Assembly (NCBI RefSeq): GCF_900312815.1
Contig: NZ_OMPE01000003.1
Coordinates: forward strand, 148,944 to 212,943
Reading direction: 5' to 3'
Length of the DNA: 64,000 nt
Source: Aquimarina sp. AU474
Lineage (GTDB): Bacteria > Bacteroidota > Bacteroidia > Flavobacteriales > Flavobacteriaceae
Position numbers and translations under genes: made by a program. Positions 34,445 through 45,014 of the stretch are shown one piece after another (position 1 is the first letter of the stretch; every line of letters begins with the position of its first letter). The notes below the pieces were generated by a model. The model was not told the DNA's origin and did no database searches. It saw only the letters and a program-made list of their open reading frames with translations.

Positions 34445-35884
34445 TTATTTTGAAAAGAAATATTTCGAATTTCCGAGGTATTTTTTGATTAGTCTATTAT
34501 AATCCTTTGATAATTTTAAGGCGAGTGTTCCCTCTATAGTATATAGACTCTCAAAATCTTTATATCCATTCTGTAACATTTTTTCTAAATAAAACAAAGC
34601 TGTCTCATAATCCTGATCTCTAGCGCTAAAAGAAATAATTCGTTTATAAGACTCAAAATCTTTTTTATCTACTATTGTACTAAAAACATTAAGAAACATT
34701 TTCTTCTCGAAATCATCTTGATTATTCAACTCTATTTCCTTATAACTATCAACCAAATGTTTTAAATACCCTTTAACCCTTTTAGCCATATTTTGAGCGG
34801 GTTTTTGTTTACTAATTAAAAGGCTATCAAGTTTCGTAACTTCATATTGCCACCAACCAAGATTTTCATAATTAAGTAATTCAATATCCTCATCTGCCGA
34901 GAACAAATAACCTTCTCTTAAATAGATTTCTTTATTTTCAAATTTTGATTGTAATCTCTTTTCTCGTTTATACCCGTTCAATTTTCTTATTTCTTTTTGC
35001 TTTTCTTTAAGATGGTCTGTATCAAAAAAAGAGTTGTAATGAATACGTATCCGTTTTAATTCATCATGAGCTATTACATATTTTTCTTTTTCAAGATAAT
35101 TATCAACACTTTCTATATCTTCCTGAAATCTTTTTTGAATCCAAATAGAATCTTTAGGCATTCTACCTTTTAGCATAGCTTGCGCAGTAAAAGTAGAAAG
35201 TGCTTTTCTAATCAATAATTGATCAGGGAAATCTAAATCTCCGTCATGAACAAAAACATCTGCTGCAATAGCCTTTCGTTTTAATAAATTCTTATTTGCC
35301 AAAAGATCTTTATACCTATGATTACCATTATTTGTCATAGCGATATAAGAGAAGTTCTTTTTCATTCGCATATTAGATTTATAATAATGACTATTCGCTA
35401 TTGCCACTACACCAAATATTTTGTCAGGGATTAGTAAAGGTAACAAACTAGCTATCTCGGCATCTTTTCCCATTCCTGTAACATATACTCTTCCTATTTG
35501 AATCGGAAAAAGAGAAAAAATATGAGTCATAAAAACAGGTACATAGTTGGCTTTCTCTTTTGGGGTTTGGTCATTGTTAAAATTGGATATTGCAACAATA
35601 TATCCTAACTCTTCGGCAGCTGCCATATACAACCTCGTTAAACCAGATTCTTTACCAGATGAATCAAAACCTAATACAATTGGCCAGTTTTTATTGGGAT
35701 CAAAGTTTCTAGGTAGATAAATACTAAAGCTATTATTTGTTGACGGAACGTTTAATGAATCGGTAACAATTCCCTTTTTAAGCGTGAGTTGATTTTGACT
35801 ATAACAAAGCGTAACTATAAATAGTAGAGTTAAGCTTACATAAATTCTTGAAGTAGATAATTGCACGATGAATAAGTTTATCAA
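34445..35884 (-). CDS. Exported alpha/beta-hydrolase-like protein lacking the nucleophile
   Basis: A 479-residue protein with signal sequence (IYVSLTLLFIVTLCYSQ). Residues 50-240 look like a polyhydroxybutyrate-depolymerase-type alpha/beta hydrolase (FSIYLPRNFDPNKNWPIVLGFDSSG, GYIVAISNF), but the nucleophile elbow expected as GxSxG reads GMGKD (137-141). The C-terminal half is helical and may carry repeat helices (LFYLEKMLQNGYKDFESLYTIEGTLALK). No ATG is near the start: TTG at 35884 or GTG at 35866 are the candidates. It may be a catalytically dead binding protein. Confidence 0.7.
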   Translation of the reverse strand: MINLFIVQLSTSRIYVSLTLLFIVTLCYSQNQLTLKKGIVTDSLNVPSTNNSFSIYLPRNFDPNKNWPIVLGFDSSGKESGLTRLYMAAAEELGYIVAISNFNNDQTPKEKANYVPVFMTHIFSLFPIQIGRVYVTGMGKDAEIASLLPLLIPDKIFGVVAIANSHYYKSNMRMKKNFSYIAMTNNGNHRYKDLLANKNLLKRKAIAADVFVHDGDLDFPDQLLIRKALSTFTAQAMLKGRMPKDSIWIQKRFQEDIESVDNYLEKEKYVIAHDELKRIRIHYNSFFDTDHLKEKQKEIRKLNGYKREKRLQSKFENKEIYLREGYLFSADEDIELLNYENLGWWQYEVTKLDSLLISKQKPAQNMAKRVKGYLKHLVDSYKEIELNNQDDFEKKMFLNVFSTIVDKKDFESYKRIISFSARDQDYETALFYLEKMLQNGYKDFESLYTIEGTLALKLSKDYNRLIKKYLGNSKYFFSK

Positions 35885-35934
35885 TAAAACACCACAAAAA
35901 AGGTGCCACCTGGAATCAAAAAATACTATAAAAA

Positions 35935-35960
35935 AAACACCTGAACAAATTCAGGTGTTT
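35935..35960 (-). terminator. Terminator after the Lrp gene
   Basis: AAACACCTGAA and TTCAGGTGTTT form a perfect stem around CAAA. On the minus strand it is followed by TTTTT, consistent with ending the Lrp transcript coming from 36062; it is weaker on the plus strand. Confidence 0.8.
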
Positions 35961-35977
35961 TTAATCTCTCCCTTACA

Positions 35978-36010
35978 CTCTCTTTAGTTTTCCCTAACTA
36001 ATGTCCTCAC
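35978..36010. repeat. Composite repeat copy B
   Basis: CTCTCTTTAGTTT and ACTAATGTCCTCAC again, with only 6 bases between them. This is the second copy of the sequence at 34201-34246. Confidence 0.5.
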
Positions 36011-36061
36011 GCAAGTTAAAGACCATTCTTTGATATTATATACACAAATCTCATGCCAAAA

Positions 36062-36526
36062 TTATAGTTCTAACTCACTTAATCCGGTATGATCTTTAAT
36101 AGGGTTGTTTTCTATCAAATTAGATAGAATGATATGGGTTTTAACTTCTCCATATGTAATTAATCTATCTATAAACTCTTGCAAATGTATCTGATCTCGA
36201 AGTACTACTTCGATAACAATATTCTCATTACCCGTAATACGATAACAATTTAGTACTTCACTAAAGGATGATACCTTTATCATAAATGGTTTTAATCTTC
36301 CCATGAATGCGCGTAATGTAACAATTGCTTTTAATTGATATCCCGTTTTGGTATACGACACCTCAGCTCTATACCCTTTAAGCACACCATAATCTTCCAT
36401 CTTTTTTATCCTCTCTGCAACTGCAGGAGAACTTAGTCCTACTTTTCTTCCTATCTCAGCATTTGATAACCTGGCATTTTGCTGAAGACATTGTAATATT
36501 TCCCAGTTTATTGAATCTATTTTCAT
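36062..36526 (-). CDS. Lrp/AsnC family transcriptional regulator
   Basis: A 154-residue protein with an N-terminal helix-turn-helix (ILQCLQQNARLSNAEIGRKVGLSSPAVAERIKKME) and a C-terminal RAM/AsnC ligand-binding domain (about 70-150). Such regulators sense amino acids. It is transcribed away from the small helical gene at 36639. A target among the neighbouring genes is possible but not shown. Confidence 0.93.
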   Translation of the reverse strand: MKIDSINWEILQCLQQNARLSNAEIGRKVGLSSPAVAERIKKMEDYGVLKGYRAEVSYTKTGYQLKAIVTLRAFMGRLKPFMIKVSSFSEVLNCYRITGNENIVIEVVLRDQIHLQEFIDRLITYGEVKTHIILSNLIENNPIKDHTGLSELEL

Positions 36527-36638
36527 TTTAAATAAAAAAATGTATTTCTAATTAAATCATAAGGCAAATTATCATTTTCTCTTTAATTTCAAAAGAAAAA
36601 ATAGCAAAAATAGCAGTATTTTTGAAATAGATATTGTT

Positions 36639-37022
36639 ATGAGATCGAAGCCACAAAATAAAAAACTCTATAAGAAGGCCCTTGAAATTTTTTCCCTTTC
36701 AAGAAGCATTTCTAATTACCTTGTGCATGATTTGGCACCACTACAAAAAAACGGAAATGAAGATCCTAACATATATTTCACAGGAGATATCATTAGACAA
36801 TCAGATGAATTAGCACCAAAAATTATCAATGCTGAGAATCAAATTTTTCAGGATGATAGAATTAAACATGCAAATTCATTAATTCATATTACCAATAGAT
36901 TATATAAAAACTGTGAACGCTTAGAACAATCCGAAAGTAATGGAAAAGAGTTTGTTATATTACTTCGTAAAGAGCTTAGAAAGTTTAAAAGGCTTCAGCA
37001 TAGTTGGATTATGACCCTCTAA
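36639..37022 (+). CDS. Small helical protein, unknown
   Basis: A 127-residue protein rich in charged helices (KKALEIFSLSRSISNYLVHDLAPL, RLYKNCERLEQSESNGKEFVILLRKELRKFKRLQ). There is no signal peptide or membrane segment. I recognise no family. It is divergent from the Lrp gene, which suggests shared regulation. It is probably a real gene given its length, composition and position. Confidence 0.6.
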   Translation: MRSKPQNKKLYKKALEIFSLSRSISNYLVHDLAPLQKNGNEDPNIYFTGDIIRQSDELAPKIINAENQIFQDDRIKHANSLIHITNRLYKNCERLEQSESNGKEFVILLRKELRKFKRLQHSWIMTL

Positions 37023-37096
37023 TCTTTCCTTTTTCAAAAATGGTTTGTCCATTCGCGAAAAAGAAATACCCAAAATAAATACAAGGATTACGGATC

Positions 37097-38425
37097 TCAT
37101 TTATATCTTTTCCCGTGCTTAATTACCATATCCACATTCTGTAGTAAACTAATATGTCTTAGCACATCACCTTTTACTGCAATAATATCGGCATATTTAC
37201 CTTCGGTAATTGTTCCCACCTCATTTGCAACTCCTGTCCACAATGAAGGCCAATATGTAGCTGCGCGTATGGCATACATAGGATCTATTCCGAACTCATT
37301 TACCCAAACATCTAATTCGTTCCAGGTAGATTGGCTATGAAATTTCATCGGAATCCCACTATCTGTACCTATCATTAATACCACACCTGCATCCATTAAT
37401 TGTTCTATTTTGGTTTGTAAAGTAGGTTTACGCATGGGAGTTAATTGAAAATATGGCAACCTATCCTTATGTGCAAAACTATTTTTTATGTCGGCAATAA
37501 TCGTATCGTGCAAACCTCTATGCCATGAATCATTATCCAAGTGCTCTCCATTATCTCTCACATATTCATAATTATATAACCCTTCGACGGTTGGACACCA
37601 AAACAAAGGCCCTAAATTCATTTGTGCAGTACGTTCTTTAACCGCTTCTATAACATCATCGGGATATTTGGGTGCCGATGATAAACCCGTATGTTCAAAA
37701 CAATCAACTCCGGCTTGAAGCCCTGCTCTAATCTCTTGCGGTCTATGACCATGCGCAACCACCTTTAAATTATATTTATGAGCGGTATCGACAACTGCTT
37801 GCAATTCATCCTTCGTCATTTGATCTTGATCAATAAGTTTAATACAATCAACTCCTGCATCCGCCAATTTTTTGATTTTTTTCCTAGCATCCTCAGCACC
37901 ATTAATTCCCCACCTAAAAGCTTCTGTTCCTGGATATGGTTTTTTCTGGATAAATGGTCCAGAAACATACAATGTAGCTCCAGGGATTTCTCCTTTATTT
38001 ATCCGATCTCTTACAGAAATACTCTCCTTAAGAGGAGCGCCAAGATCTCGGGCACTAGTTACACCTGCCATTAATAATTGCTCTGCCGATGCTGGCATAA
38101 TCACATCTTCTAATAAAGGAGGATACGTTTTATCCCAATATGAATAGTCGGCATGACCATTAATCATAGTATGCACATGCATATCCCAAAGCCCTGGTAA
38201 TACCGACATTCCTTCTGTAGAAATAATTTCTGCTCCAGAGGGGATTTTAAGAGTTGTAATAGTGCCAACTGCTTTTATTTTATCTCCTTGAATGATGATT
38301 ACACTATTTTTTATGGGGGTAGATCCATAACCATCAATTAACGTTCCTCCAACCAATGCCTTTATCTGGTTTTGTTGCCCAAATGATAATGTAGTAATAA
38401 GTAGCCCTATAAGTAATTTTTGCAT
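37097..38425 (-). CDS. Exported amidohydrolase family protein (imidazolonepropionase/prolidase-like)
   Basis: A 442-residue protein with signal peptide (MQKLLIGLLITTLSFG). The metal-binding sequence GLWDMHVHTMING, the HGHRPQEI histidine, the CFEHTG histidine and the Asp in VLMIGTDSGIPMKFH follow the amidohydrolase superfamily order. Close relatives are periplasmic dipeptidases and imidazolonepropionase-like hydrolases. The substrate is unknown. It follows an AGCS symporter gene and may process compounds whose products the symporter imports. Confidence 0.88.
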   Translation of the reverse strand: MQKLLIGLLITTLSFGQQNQIKALVGGTLIDGYGSTPIKNSVIIIQGDKIKAVGTITTLKIPSGAEIISTEGMSVLPGLWDMHVHTMINGHADYSYWDKTYPPLLEDVIMPASAEQLLMAGVTSARDLGAPLKESISVRDRINKGEIPGATLYVSGPFIQKKPYPGTEAFRWGINGAEDARKKIKKLADAGVDCIKLIDQDQMTKDELQAVVDTAHKYNLKVVAHGHRPQEIRAGLQAGVDCFEHTGLSSAPKYPDDVIEAVKERTAQMNLGPLFWCPTVEGLYNYEYVRDNGEHLDNDSWHRGLHDTIIADIKNSFAHKDRLPYFQLTPMRKPTLQTKIEQLMDAGVVLMIGTDSGIPMKFHSQSTWNELDVWVNEFGIDPMYAIRAATYWPSLWTGVANEVGTITEGKYADIIAVKGDVLRHISLLQNVDMVIKHGKRYK

Positions 38426-38491
38426 AACGTTTGTGTTTTTTTAAAGATAAATAAATTCAAAAAAAACACCTTCATTATTACTCTAGATAAA

Positions 38492-39997
38492 CTATTTTAA
38501 CATATTTGTTATACTACGCTTATATTTTTTTAATTCTTGTAATACTTTAGGACTTAATAAAAATAAACCTATCATATTAGGAACCATCATCGCAAACACC
38601 ATTGCATCACTAAAATCAGTTACAGCATCCAAGGTAGCTGCTGCACCTATTACTGTAAAACAACAAAAGATAAGTTTGTATACATATTCTGTTCGTTTTC
38701 CTCTTCCAAAAAGATAACTCCAGGCTTGATATCCATAGTAAGACCATGAAATCATAGAAGAAAAAGCAAATAACAATACAGCTATTGTGAGTAAATATGG
38801 GAACCATGAAATTCCACTTTCTAATGCAGAAGAAGTAAGTAATACTCCTTGCTCATAATTGATCTCAACACCCGTGTTTATCTGTCCTGTAATGATCAAA
38901 ACCAATGCAGTCATTGTACACACCACCACAGTATCTATAAAAGGTTCTAACAAAGCTACCAGTCCTTCGCTTGCGGGAAATCGAGTTTTTACAGCACTAT
39001 GGGCAATTGATGAACTTCCTATTCCCGCTTCATTACTAAAAGCTCCTCGTCTTAACCCTTGAATAAGCACACCAACAAAACCACCTACTATCCCTTCAGA
39101 ATGAAAAGCACCTTCCCAAATAGCCATAAAAGCATCAGGGATTGCACTACTATTTAATACTAAAACGACCAATACAGCGATGATATATGTTAAAACCATA
39201 AAAGGAACTATTTTATCGGTAACGCTTGCTATTTTTTTGATCCCTCCAATAATAACTACCCCAACCAAAATCGCCATAATTAATCCAAATACCCATCCTT
39301 GTCCTTGCAAAGAAGCATGTTGAGGCAATACAACATGTTCGAACAATTTATAAGCTTGATTAATTTGGAACATATTTCCTCCTCCAAAAGATCCTCCAAT
39401 ACACATTATGGAAAAAAGAACCGCTAAGAACTTCCCGAATTTTTCATATCCCTTCTCTCCTAATCCTTTACTTAAATAATACATTGGCCCTCCAAAAACT
39501 TTTCCTTCTGCATCAACTTCTCTATAGGTAACTCCCAAAGTACATTCTACAAATTTTGAAGACATTCCTAAAACACCTATTAATATCATCCATAACGTTG
39601 CTCCCGGTCCACCTATGGACAATGCAATGGCCACTCCTGCAATATTACCTAATCCAACAGTTGCCGAAACCGCTGTAGTTAATGCCTGAAAATGACTCAC
39701 TTCTCCTTTTACGAGGCTATTCTTTTCATTCTCTCCTTCTACACTTTCTAAAGAATCATACTTTCCTCTTACAACCTGTATCGCAGTATGAAAACTACGG
39801 AGATTAATAAATTTAAAATAAATAGTGAAATACCCTGCTCCAATTAATAATATAACCAATACCCATGGTATACCTACAGTATCTGTAATGGGTATTTGAG
39901 CCAAAATAGCATCTACAAACCAACTTGTTGCTTCGCTAAAAGTTTCATTAATACGTTCATCAAAGTTTTGTTCTGATATTTGAAAAGAAAAGATCAT
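38492..39997 (-). CDS. Sodium:alanine/glycine (AGCS) symporter family protein
   Basis: The ATG at 39997 (MIFSFQISEQ) is preferred over the longer frame to 40033. The remaining protein of about 501 residues has eleven or so helices and the AGCS signatures TAVSATVGLGNIAGVAIALSIGGPGA and GLRRGAFSNEAGIGSSSIAHSAVKT. It imports alanine or glycine with Na+. It is near the amidohydrolase gene, 66 bases upstream of it, so coexpression is possible. Confidence 0.93.
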   Translation of the reverse strand: MIFSFQISEQNFDERINETFSEATSWFVDAILAQIPITDTVGIPWVLVILLIGAGYFTIYFKFINLRSFHTAIQVVRGKYDSLESVEGENEKNSLVKGEVSHFQALTTAVSATVGLGNIAGVAIALSIGGPGATLWMILIGVLGMSSKFVECTLGVTYREVDAEGKVFGGPMYYLSKGLGEKGYEKFGKFLAVLFSIMCIGGSFGGGNMFQINQAYKLFEHVVLPQHASLQGQGWVFGLIMAILVGVVIIGGIKKIASVTDKIVPFMVLTYIIAVLVVLVLNSSAIPDAFMAIWEGAFHSEGIVGGFVGVLIQGLRRGAFSNEAGIGSSSIAHSAVKTRFPASEGLVALLEPFIDTVVVCTMTALVLIITGQINTGVEINYEQGVLLTSSALESGISWFPYLLTIAVLLFAFSSMISWSYYGYQAWSYLFGRGKRTEYVYKLIFCCFTVIGAAATLDAVTDFSDAMVFAMMVPNMIGLFLLSPKVLQELKKYKRSITNMLK

Positions 39998-40090
39998 GAT
40001 AAAATTTTTCTGGCAATTTGCCCGAAAAACCAATCTTACAAAAGGTTAAGTACTACTCAAATTTTGAGCATAAAATGGTTAAGCATTAGG

Positions 40091-41209
40091 TTAAGCATTA
40101 TCTCTAAATGATGTATATTTTAGAAAATTATTCGATTTGGCAAAAGTAACAAGTTGTTCTTTTCCGCCAGATCCACTTACATTGAGTAGTTTTTTGATTT
40201 GATGAATATGAGTTTGAAATCCATCAGTACTGATATGCATCTCTTGAGCAATTTCCGTATATGATTTATGATCCCCATAATGAGCAAGATATCCTAAAAC
40301 TTCTCGTTGCCGTTCTGAAAATTCGATCTTAGAAGTTTCTTGTAATACTTGTAAATTCTTTTTTAAAGATTTAATGGTATCGAGATGACTTTCATTTGCC
40401 AACACATATTGTTCGTTTATTCTTTTGAGTTCTGCATTTTGGTTTTCTAATTCTTCGGCTAAATTTTGTTGTTGTTCTTTTTCTGAAAGAAATTTCCAAC
40501 TATATAAAAGAATTGAAAAAAGAAGGATAAAAAGAAACTTAAATGATATCGCTGTAATACTCCCCAGAACACTCCAAAATTCTTGATCTATAAATTGTAA
40601 TACTTTGTCTTGCGGTATCATTCTATGAGAAACTGCAATTACAATTAAAATGAATAAAACGAATGTTGGCAGATACATGAACTTCATTTGTCTTCCTACG
40701 AATGCTTTATTAAGTTCAAAAAGCAAAGAAATAGCTACCAAAATAGAAATGGGTATATCTATAAGCCAAATAAAATTATTACTGATCTCTGTATTACCAT
40801 AAGACGATGCAATAAATACAAAAGTTATCATCCCTAAGACTCCACAATACACACCTACAAACTCATCAGTACTAAATCGTTCTACTAGTCTAACCAGGAT
40901 ACCTGGTTTTTTTTGGTGTTCTATAGAAGGAAGCGATAAAATGATAAACAAGGAATTTGCTAGTGAAACCAATACTCCCAAATAAATTAAAATTTTATTG
41001 GTAGATGACCATTGTAATCCTGTAACTAAGATCAGGTTAATCAATGCTCCTAATCCCCATACAAAAATGGCCAACCCAAACCACTTAATACCTTCGATAG
41101 CTTTTTGATCTGCTCTCCTAAGCTTTTCTTTACTAAAGATACGCTGGATGACCACAGCAGAAATCAAACAAACAATAGCGGTAACAGTATATTCTATAGT
41201 AGTAAACAC
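40091..41209 (-). CDS. Membrane-anchored LuxR-type HTH protein
   Basis: A 372-residue protein. Residues 1-240 contain about eight predicted membrane helices, then a coiled coil (about 240-290) and a C-terminal HTH domain (EFSERQREVLGYLAHYGDHKSYTEIAQEMHISTDGFQTHI). The regulatory domain is thus fixed to the inner membrane, as in ToxR-like one-component sensors, but here with a polytopic sensor. The start codon is GTG. It follows the icmF gene, with 97 bases between; the target is unknown. Confidence 0.82.
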   Translation of the reverse strand: MFTTIEYTVTAIVCLISAVVIQRIFSKEKLRRADQKAIEGIKWFGLAIFVWGLGALINLILVTGLQWSSTNKILIYLGVLVSLANSLFIILSLPSIEHQKKPGILVRLVERFSTDEFVGVYCGVLGMITFVFIASSYGNTEISNNFIWLIDIPISILVAISLLFELNKAFVGRQMKFMYLPTFVLFILIVIAVSHRMIPQDKVLQFIDQEFWSVLGSITAISFKFLFILLFSILLYSWKFLSEKEQQQNLAEELENQNAELKRINEQYVLANESHLDTIKSLKKNLQVLQETSKIEFSERQREVLGYLAHYGDHKSYTEIAQEMHISTDGFQTHIHQIKKLLNVSGSGGKEQLVTFAKSNNFLKYTSFRDNA

Positions 41210-41306
41210 AAATATCTTCCTTTTTCTCTAAAGATAAAGAAACTCTTCTAAACGAAAAACCCTGCTCGAAAGCAAGGTTTATCAATATATCTAATTAATT
41301 ACGGTA

Positions 41307-44300
41307 TTACATATTTCTACGATACTGCCCTCCTACTTCGAATAAAGCTGCAGTAATCTGTCCTAAAGAACATACTTTGCTAGCTTCCATCAATATTTCA
41401 AAAATATTTTGATTTTGTACCGCTGCCTCTTGCACTTTAACAAGTGCCTTGGTAGCTATATCATCTTTCGCCTTATGGAGATTGTTTAATATGGTAATCT
41501 GATATTGTTTTTCTTCTTCTGTAGCACGAATTACTTCGCCTGGAGTAACGGTTGGTGATCCTTTAGAGCTTAAAAATGTATTCACTCCGATAATCGGAAA
41601 TTCTCCAGTATGCTTTAAAGTTTCGTAATACAAACTTTCCTCTTGTATTTTACTTCGCTGATACATTGTTTCCATAGCTCCCAGCACTCCACCACGTTCG
41701 GTTATTCTATCAAATTCGGTTAACACAGCTTCTTCAACTAGATCTGTTAATTCTTCGATAATAAAAGATCCTTGAATAGGGTTTTCATTTTTCGCTAAAC
41801 CTAATTCTTTATTTATAATTAACTGTATTGCCATCGCTCTGCGCACTGATTCTTCTGTTGGTGTTGTTATAGCTTCATCATAAGCATTGGTATGCAATGA
41901 ATTACAATTGTCATATATAGCATATAACGCTTGCAATGTAGTACGAATATCATTAAAATCAATCTCTTGAGCGTGTAATGATCGACCAGATGTTTGGATA
42001 TGATATTTCAACATTTGTGCTCTAGGATTTGCAGCATATTTATGCTTTAACGCTTTTGCCCATATCTTACGAGCAACACGACCAATTACTGCATATTCAG
42101 GATCAATACCATTAGAGAAAAAGAAAGACAGGTTAGGACCAAACTTATTAATATCCATTCCACGGCTTAAATAATATTCTACATAGGTAAATCCATTAGC
42201 CAAGGTCAAAGCCAATTGTGTAATTGGGTTGGCACCAGCTTCGGCAATATGATACCCAGATATAGAAACCGAATAAAAATTTCGTACCTGTTTTTCTATA
42301 AAATATTCCTGTACATCTCCCATTAATCGCAAAGCAAATTCTGTAGAAAAAATACATGTGTTTTGCGCTTGATCTTCTTTTAATATATCAGCTTGAACAG
42401 TGCCTCTAACAGTATTTAATGTTTCTGCCTTAATTTTTTCATAAACTTCAGAAGGCAGTACTTGATCCCCTGTAACTCCCAATAGCATCAATCCTAACCC
42501 ATCATTACCTTCAGGTAGTTCTCCCTGATATTGAGGGCGCTCAATACTTTTATCTTTATATATTTTTTTAATCTTTCCTTCAACTTCAGACTCTAGATCA
42601 TTTTCTTTAATATACTTCTCGCAATTTTGATCAATCGCTGCATTCATAAAGAACCCTAACAACATAGGTGCAGGACCATTTATGGTCATACTTACAGATG
42701 TCATCGCATGAGTAAGGTCAAAACCTGAATATAATTTTTTAGCATCATCCAAACAGCAAATAGATACTCCTGCATTACCAATTTTACCATAAATATCTGG
42801 TCTATGGTCTGGATCATTACCATACAATGTAACCGAATCAAAGGCCGTAGATAGACGTTTTGCTGGCATTCCTAAACTCACATAATGAAAACGTCTATTC
42901 GTACGCTCTGGTCCTCCTTCTCCTGCAAACATACGTGTTGGATCTTCTCCAGTTCGTTTAAAAGGATATAAACCAGATGCATACGGAAACTCACCAGGAA
43001 CATTTTCTTGCAATGACCATTTTAATACATCACCCCAAGCTTCATATTTTGGTAAAGCTACTTTTGGTATCTGAGTATGTGATAAAGACTCGGTATGTGT
43101 TTCAATTTTGATTTCCTTATCCCTTACTTTAAAAGAATAAATAGGATCTTTATATTTTTTAAGCTTGGTCGCCCAACCTGTTATAATTTCCCAATTATAT
43201 GGATCAAGATTAAGTTTTACTCTGTCAAATTCTGCCAATAATAATTTCAAAAAATCTGAATTATCATTATTCGTTACTTTACGAAGGTTATCGTCTTCAA
43301 TACCGTTTTTTGACAGTCCTATAAAATTAACATCAGCAACGCTACAAATGGTTTTATAGATACCGTATAATTTTTGCGCGACCTCTACTTGTATATTAAC
43401 CGTTTTATCATACCCTCTATTAGTCTCTGCTATTTCAGATAAATACCTTGTTCTACTAGGAGGGATTACAAATATCTTTTCAGACATTTCTTTAGAAATA
43501 TGAAAATCAGATTGTAATGATGCTCCCGTTTTCTCAACTACCTTATCCATAATAGCTTTATACAGCGTATTCATACCTGGATCATTAAACTGCGAAGCAA
43601 TGGTACCGTATACCGGCAAATCATCTTGATGCGTATCCCATAGATTATGATTACGCATATATTGTTTTTTTACGTCTCGTAAAGCATCTAGAGAGCCTCT
43701 TTTATCAAACTTGTTGATAGCAACTAAGTCTGCAAAATCAAGCATATCAATTTTTTCTAACTGTGTAGCTGCCCCAAACTCAGGAGTCATTACATATAAA
43801 GATGTATCACTATGTTCTAAAATCTCTGTATCCGATTGCCCAATTCCTGAAGTTTCAAGAATAATTAAATCAAATTCTGCAGCTTTTAATACCTCGATAG
43901 CTTCTGCAACATATTTCGACAATGCCAAATTAGATTGTCGCGTAGCTAAAGAACGCATATATACTCTCGGAGAGTTAATTGCATTCATACGAATACGATC
44001 TCCTAGTAACGCTCCTCCTGTTTTACGTTTTGAAGGGTCTACTGATATTATACCCATAGTTTTTTCTGGAAAATCAATCAAGAATCGACGTACCAGTTCA
44101 TCCACTAAGGATGATTTACCTGCTCCACCAGTTCCTGTAATTCCCAGTACCGGCGTTTTCGAAGTTTTATTTTTTTTATGTATTACACTTAATGTATCCT
44201 TTGCTATTTCAGGAAAGTTTTCGGCTGCAGAGATCACTCGAGCAATCGCTCCTATTTCTTTTTCTGCCAAATGATCCACTTCTCCATTTAATCCATTCCC

Positions 44301-44741
44301 AATAGGAAAGTCTGCCTGCATTACAAGATCATTAATCATACCTTGCAATCCTAATTCTCTTCCATCATCTGGAGAGTAAATTCTAGTAATTCCATAATCC
44401 ATCAACTCTTTTATCTCTTCTGGAAGAATTACTCCACCACCACCACCGAATATCTTAATATGTGTTGCTCCTTTTTCTTTGAGCAGGTCATACATGTATT
44501 TAAAATATTCATTATGCCCTCCTTGGTACGAAGTCATTGCAATAGCATTGGCATCTTCTTGTATTGCGCAATTAACCACCTCTTCTACACTTCTATCGTG
44601 GCCTAAATGTATTACCTCAACTCCTGTTGATTGGATAATACGTCTCATAATATTAATAGCAGCATCATGCCCATCAAATAGTGATGCGGCAGTAACTATT
44701 CTTACTTTATTCTTGGGTGTATAGGGTGCAATTTGTTCCAT
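41307..44741 (-). CDS. icmF: Fused isobutyryl-CoA mutase (IcmF)
   Basis: A 1144-residue fusion: an N-terminal cobalamin-binding domain (about 12-150, with DGHD in place of the usual DxHxxG), a MeaB-like G-protein domain with Walker [12 protein letters not shown] (about 203-213), and a large mutase domain from about 540. In the substrate pocket the segment [23 protein letters not shown] matches IcmF, whereas methylmalonyl-CoA mutase has a PYATMYAF-type segment. IcmF converts isobutyryl-CoA to butyryl-CoA and also isovaleryl-CoA to pivalyl-CoA. The ATG at 44741 is preferred over TTG at 44747. It is divergent from a secreted metalloprotease. Confidence 0.93.
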   Translation of the reverse strand: MEQIAPYTPKNKVRIVTAASLFDGHDAAINIMRRIIQSTGVEVIHLGHDRSVEEVVNCAIQEDANAIAMTSYQGGHNEYFKYMYDLLKEKGATHIKIFGGGGGVILPEEIKELMDYGITRIYSPDDGRELGLQGMINDLVMQADFPIGNGLNGEVDHLAEKEIGAIARVISAAENFPEIAKDTLSVIHKKNKTSKTPVLGITGTGGAGKSSLVDELVRRFLIDFPEKTMGIISVDPSKRKTGGALLGDRIRMNAINSPRVYMRSLATRQSNLALSKYVAEAIEVLKAAEFDLIILETSGIGQSDTEILEHSDTSLYVMTPEFGAATQLEKIDMLDFADLVAINKFDKRGSLDALRDVKKQYMRNHNLWDTHQDDLPVYGTIASQFNDPGMNTLYKAIMDKVVEKTGASLQSDFHISKEMSEKIFVIPPSRTRYLSEIAETNRGYDKTVNIQVEVAQKLYGIYKTICSVADVNFIGLSKNGIEDDNLRKVTNNDNSDFLKLLLAEFDRVKLNLDPYNWEIITGWATKLKKYKDPIYSFKVRDKEIKIETHTESLSHTQIPKVALPKYEAWGDVLKWSLQENVPGEFPYASGLYPFKRTGEDPTRMFAGEGGPERTNRRFHYVSLGMPAKRLSTAFDSVTLYGNDPDHRPDIYGKIGNAGVSICCLDDAKKLYSGFDLTHAMTSVSMTINGPAPMLLGFFMNAAIDQNCEKYIKENDLESEVEGKIKKIYKDKSIERPQYQGELPEGNDGLGLMLLGVTGDQVLPSEVYEKIKAETLNTVRGTVQADILKEDQAQNTCIFSTEFALRLMGDVQEYFIEKQVRNFYSVSISGYHIAEAGANPITQLALTLANGFTYVEYYLSRGMDINKFGPNLSFFFSNGIDPEYAVIGRVARKIWAKALKHKYAANPRAQMLKYHIQTSGRSLHAQEIDFNDIRTTLQALYAIYDNCNSLHTNAYDEAITTPTEESVRRAMAIQLIINKELGLAKNENPIQGSFIIEELTDLVEEAVLTEFDRITERGGVLGAMETMYQRSKIQEESLYYETLKHTGEFPIIGVNTFLSSKGSPTVTPGEVIRATEEEKQYQITILNNLHKAKDDIATKALVKVQEAAVQNQNIFEILMEASKVCSLGQITAALFEVGGQYRRNM

Positions 44742-45014
44742 TGACAATAAATAGTGTTTTTGATGCCGCTAATTTACGAAATACGCATCAAAAAGGATTA
44801 TTTTTTTAGAATTATATAATTTACTTATCCATTTTTGTAAACCTATTACGGATAATATAAACGATTTGGATTCGAACTCTTCTTAATAAAGCTCAAATTA
44901 CAAAATTGAGACTCATAGAACAATTAATTATTGTTAACGAGACTGTTAAACCCTTATAAACTGATATAAGAAAACAATATCTTCAACACCTATTTTAATA
45001 AAATTTATTTTAAA

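Noticed and set aside
43711..44274. 187-residue plus-strand frame opposite icmF
   Set aside because: It is antisense to the G-protein domain of icmF, with no promoter-like box and no recognisable protein character.
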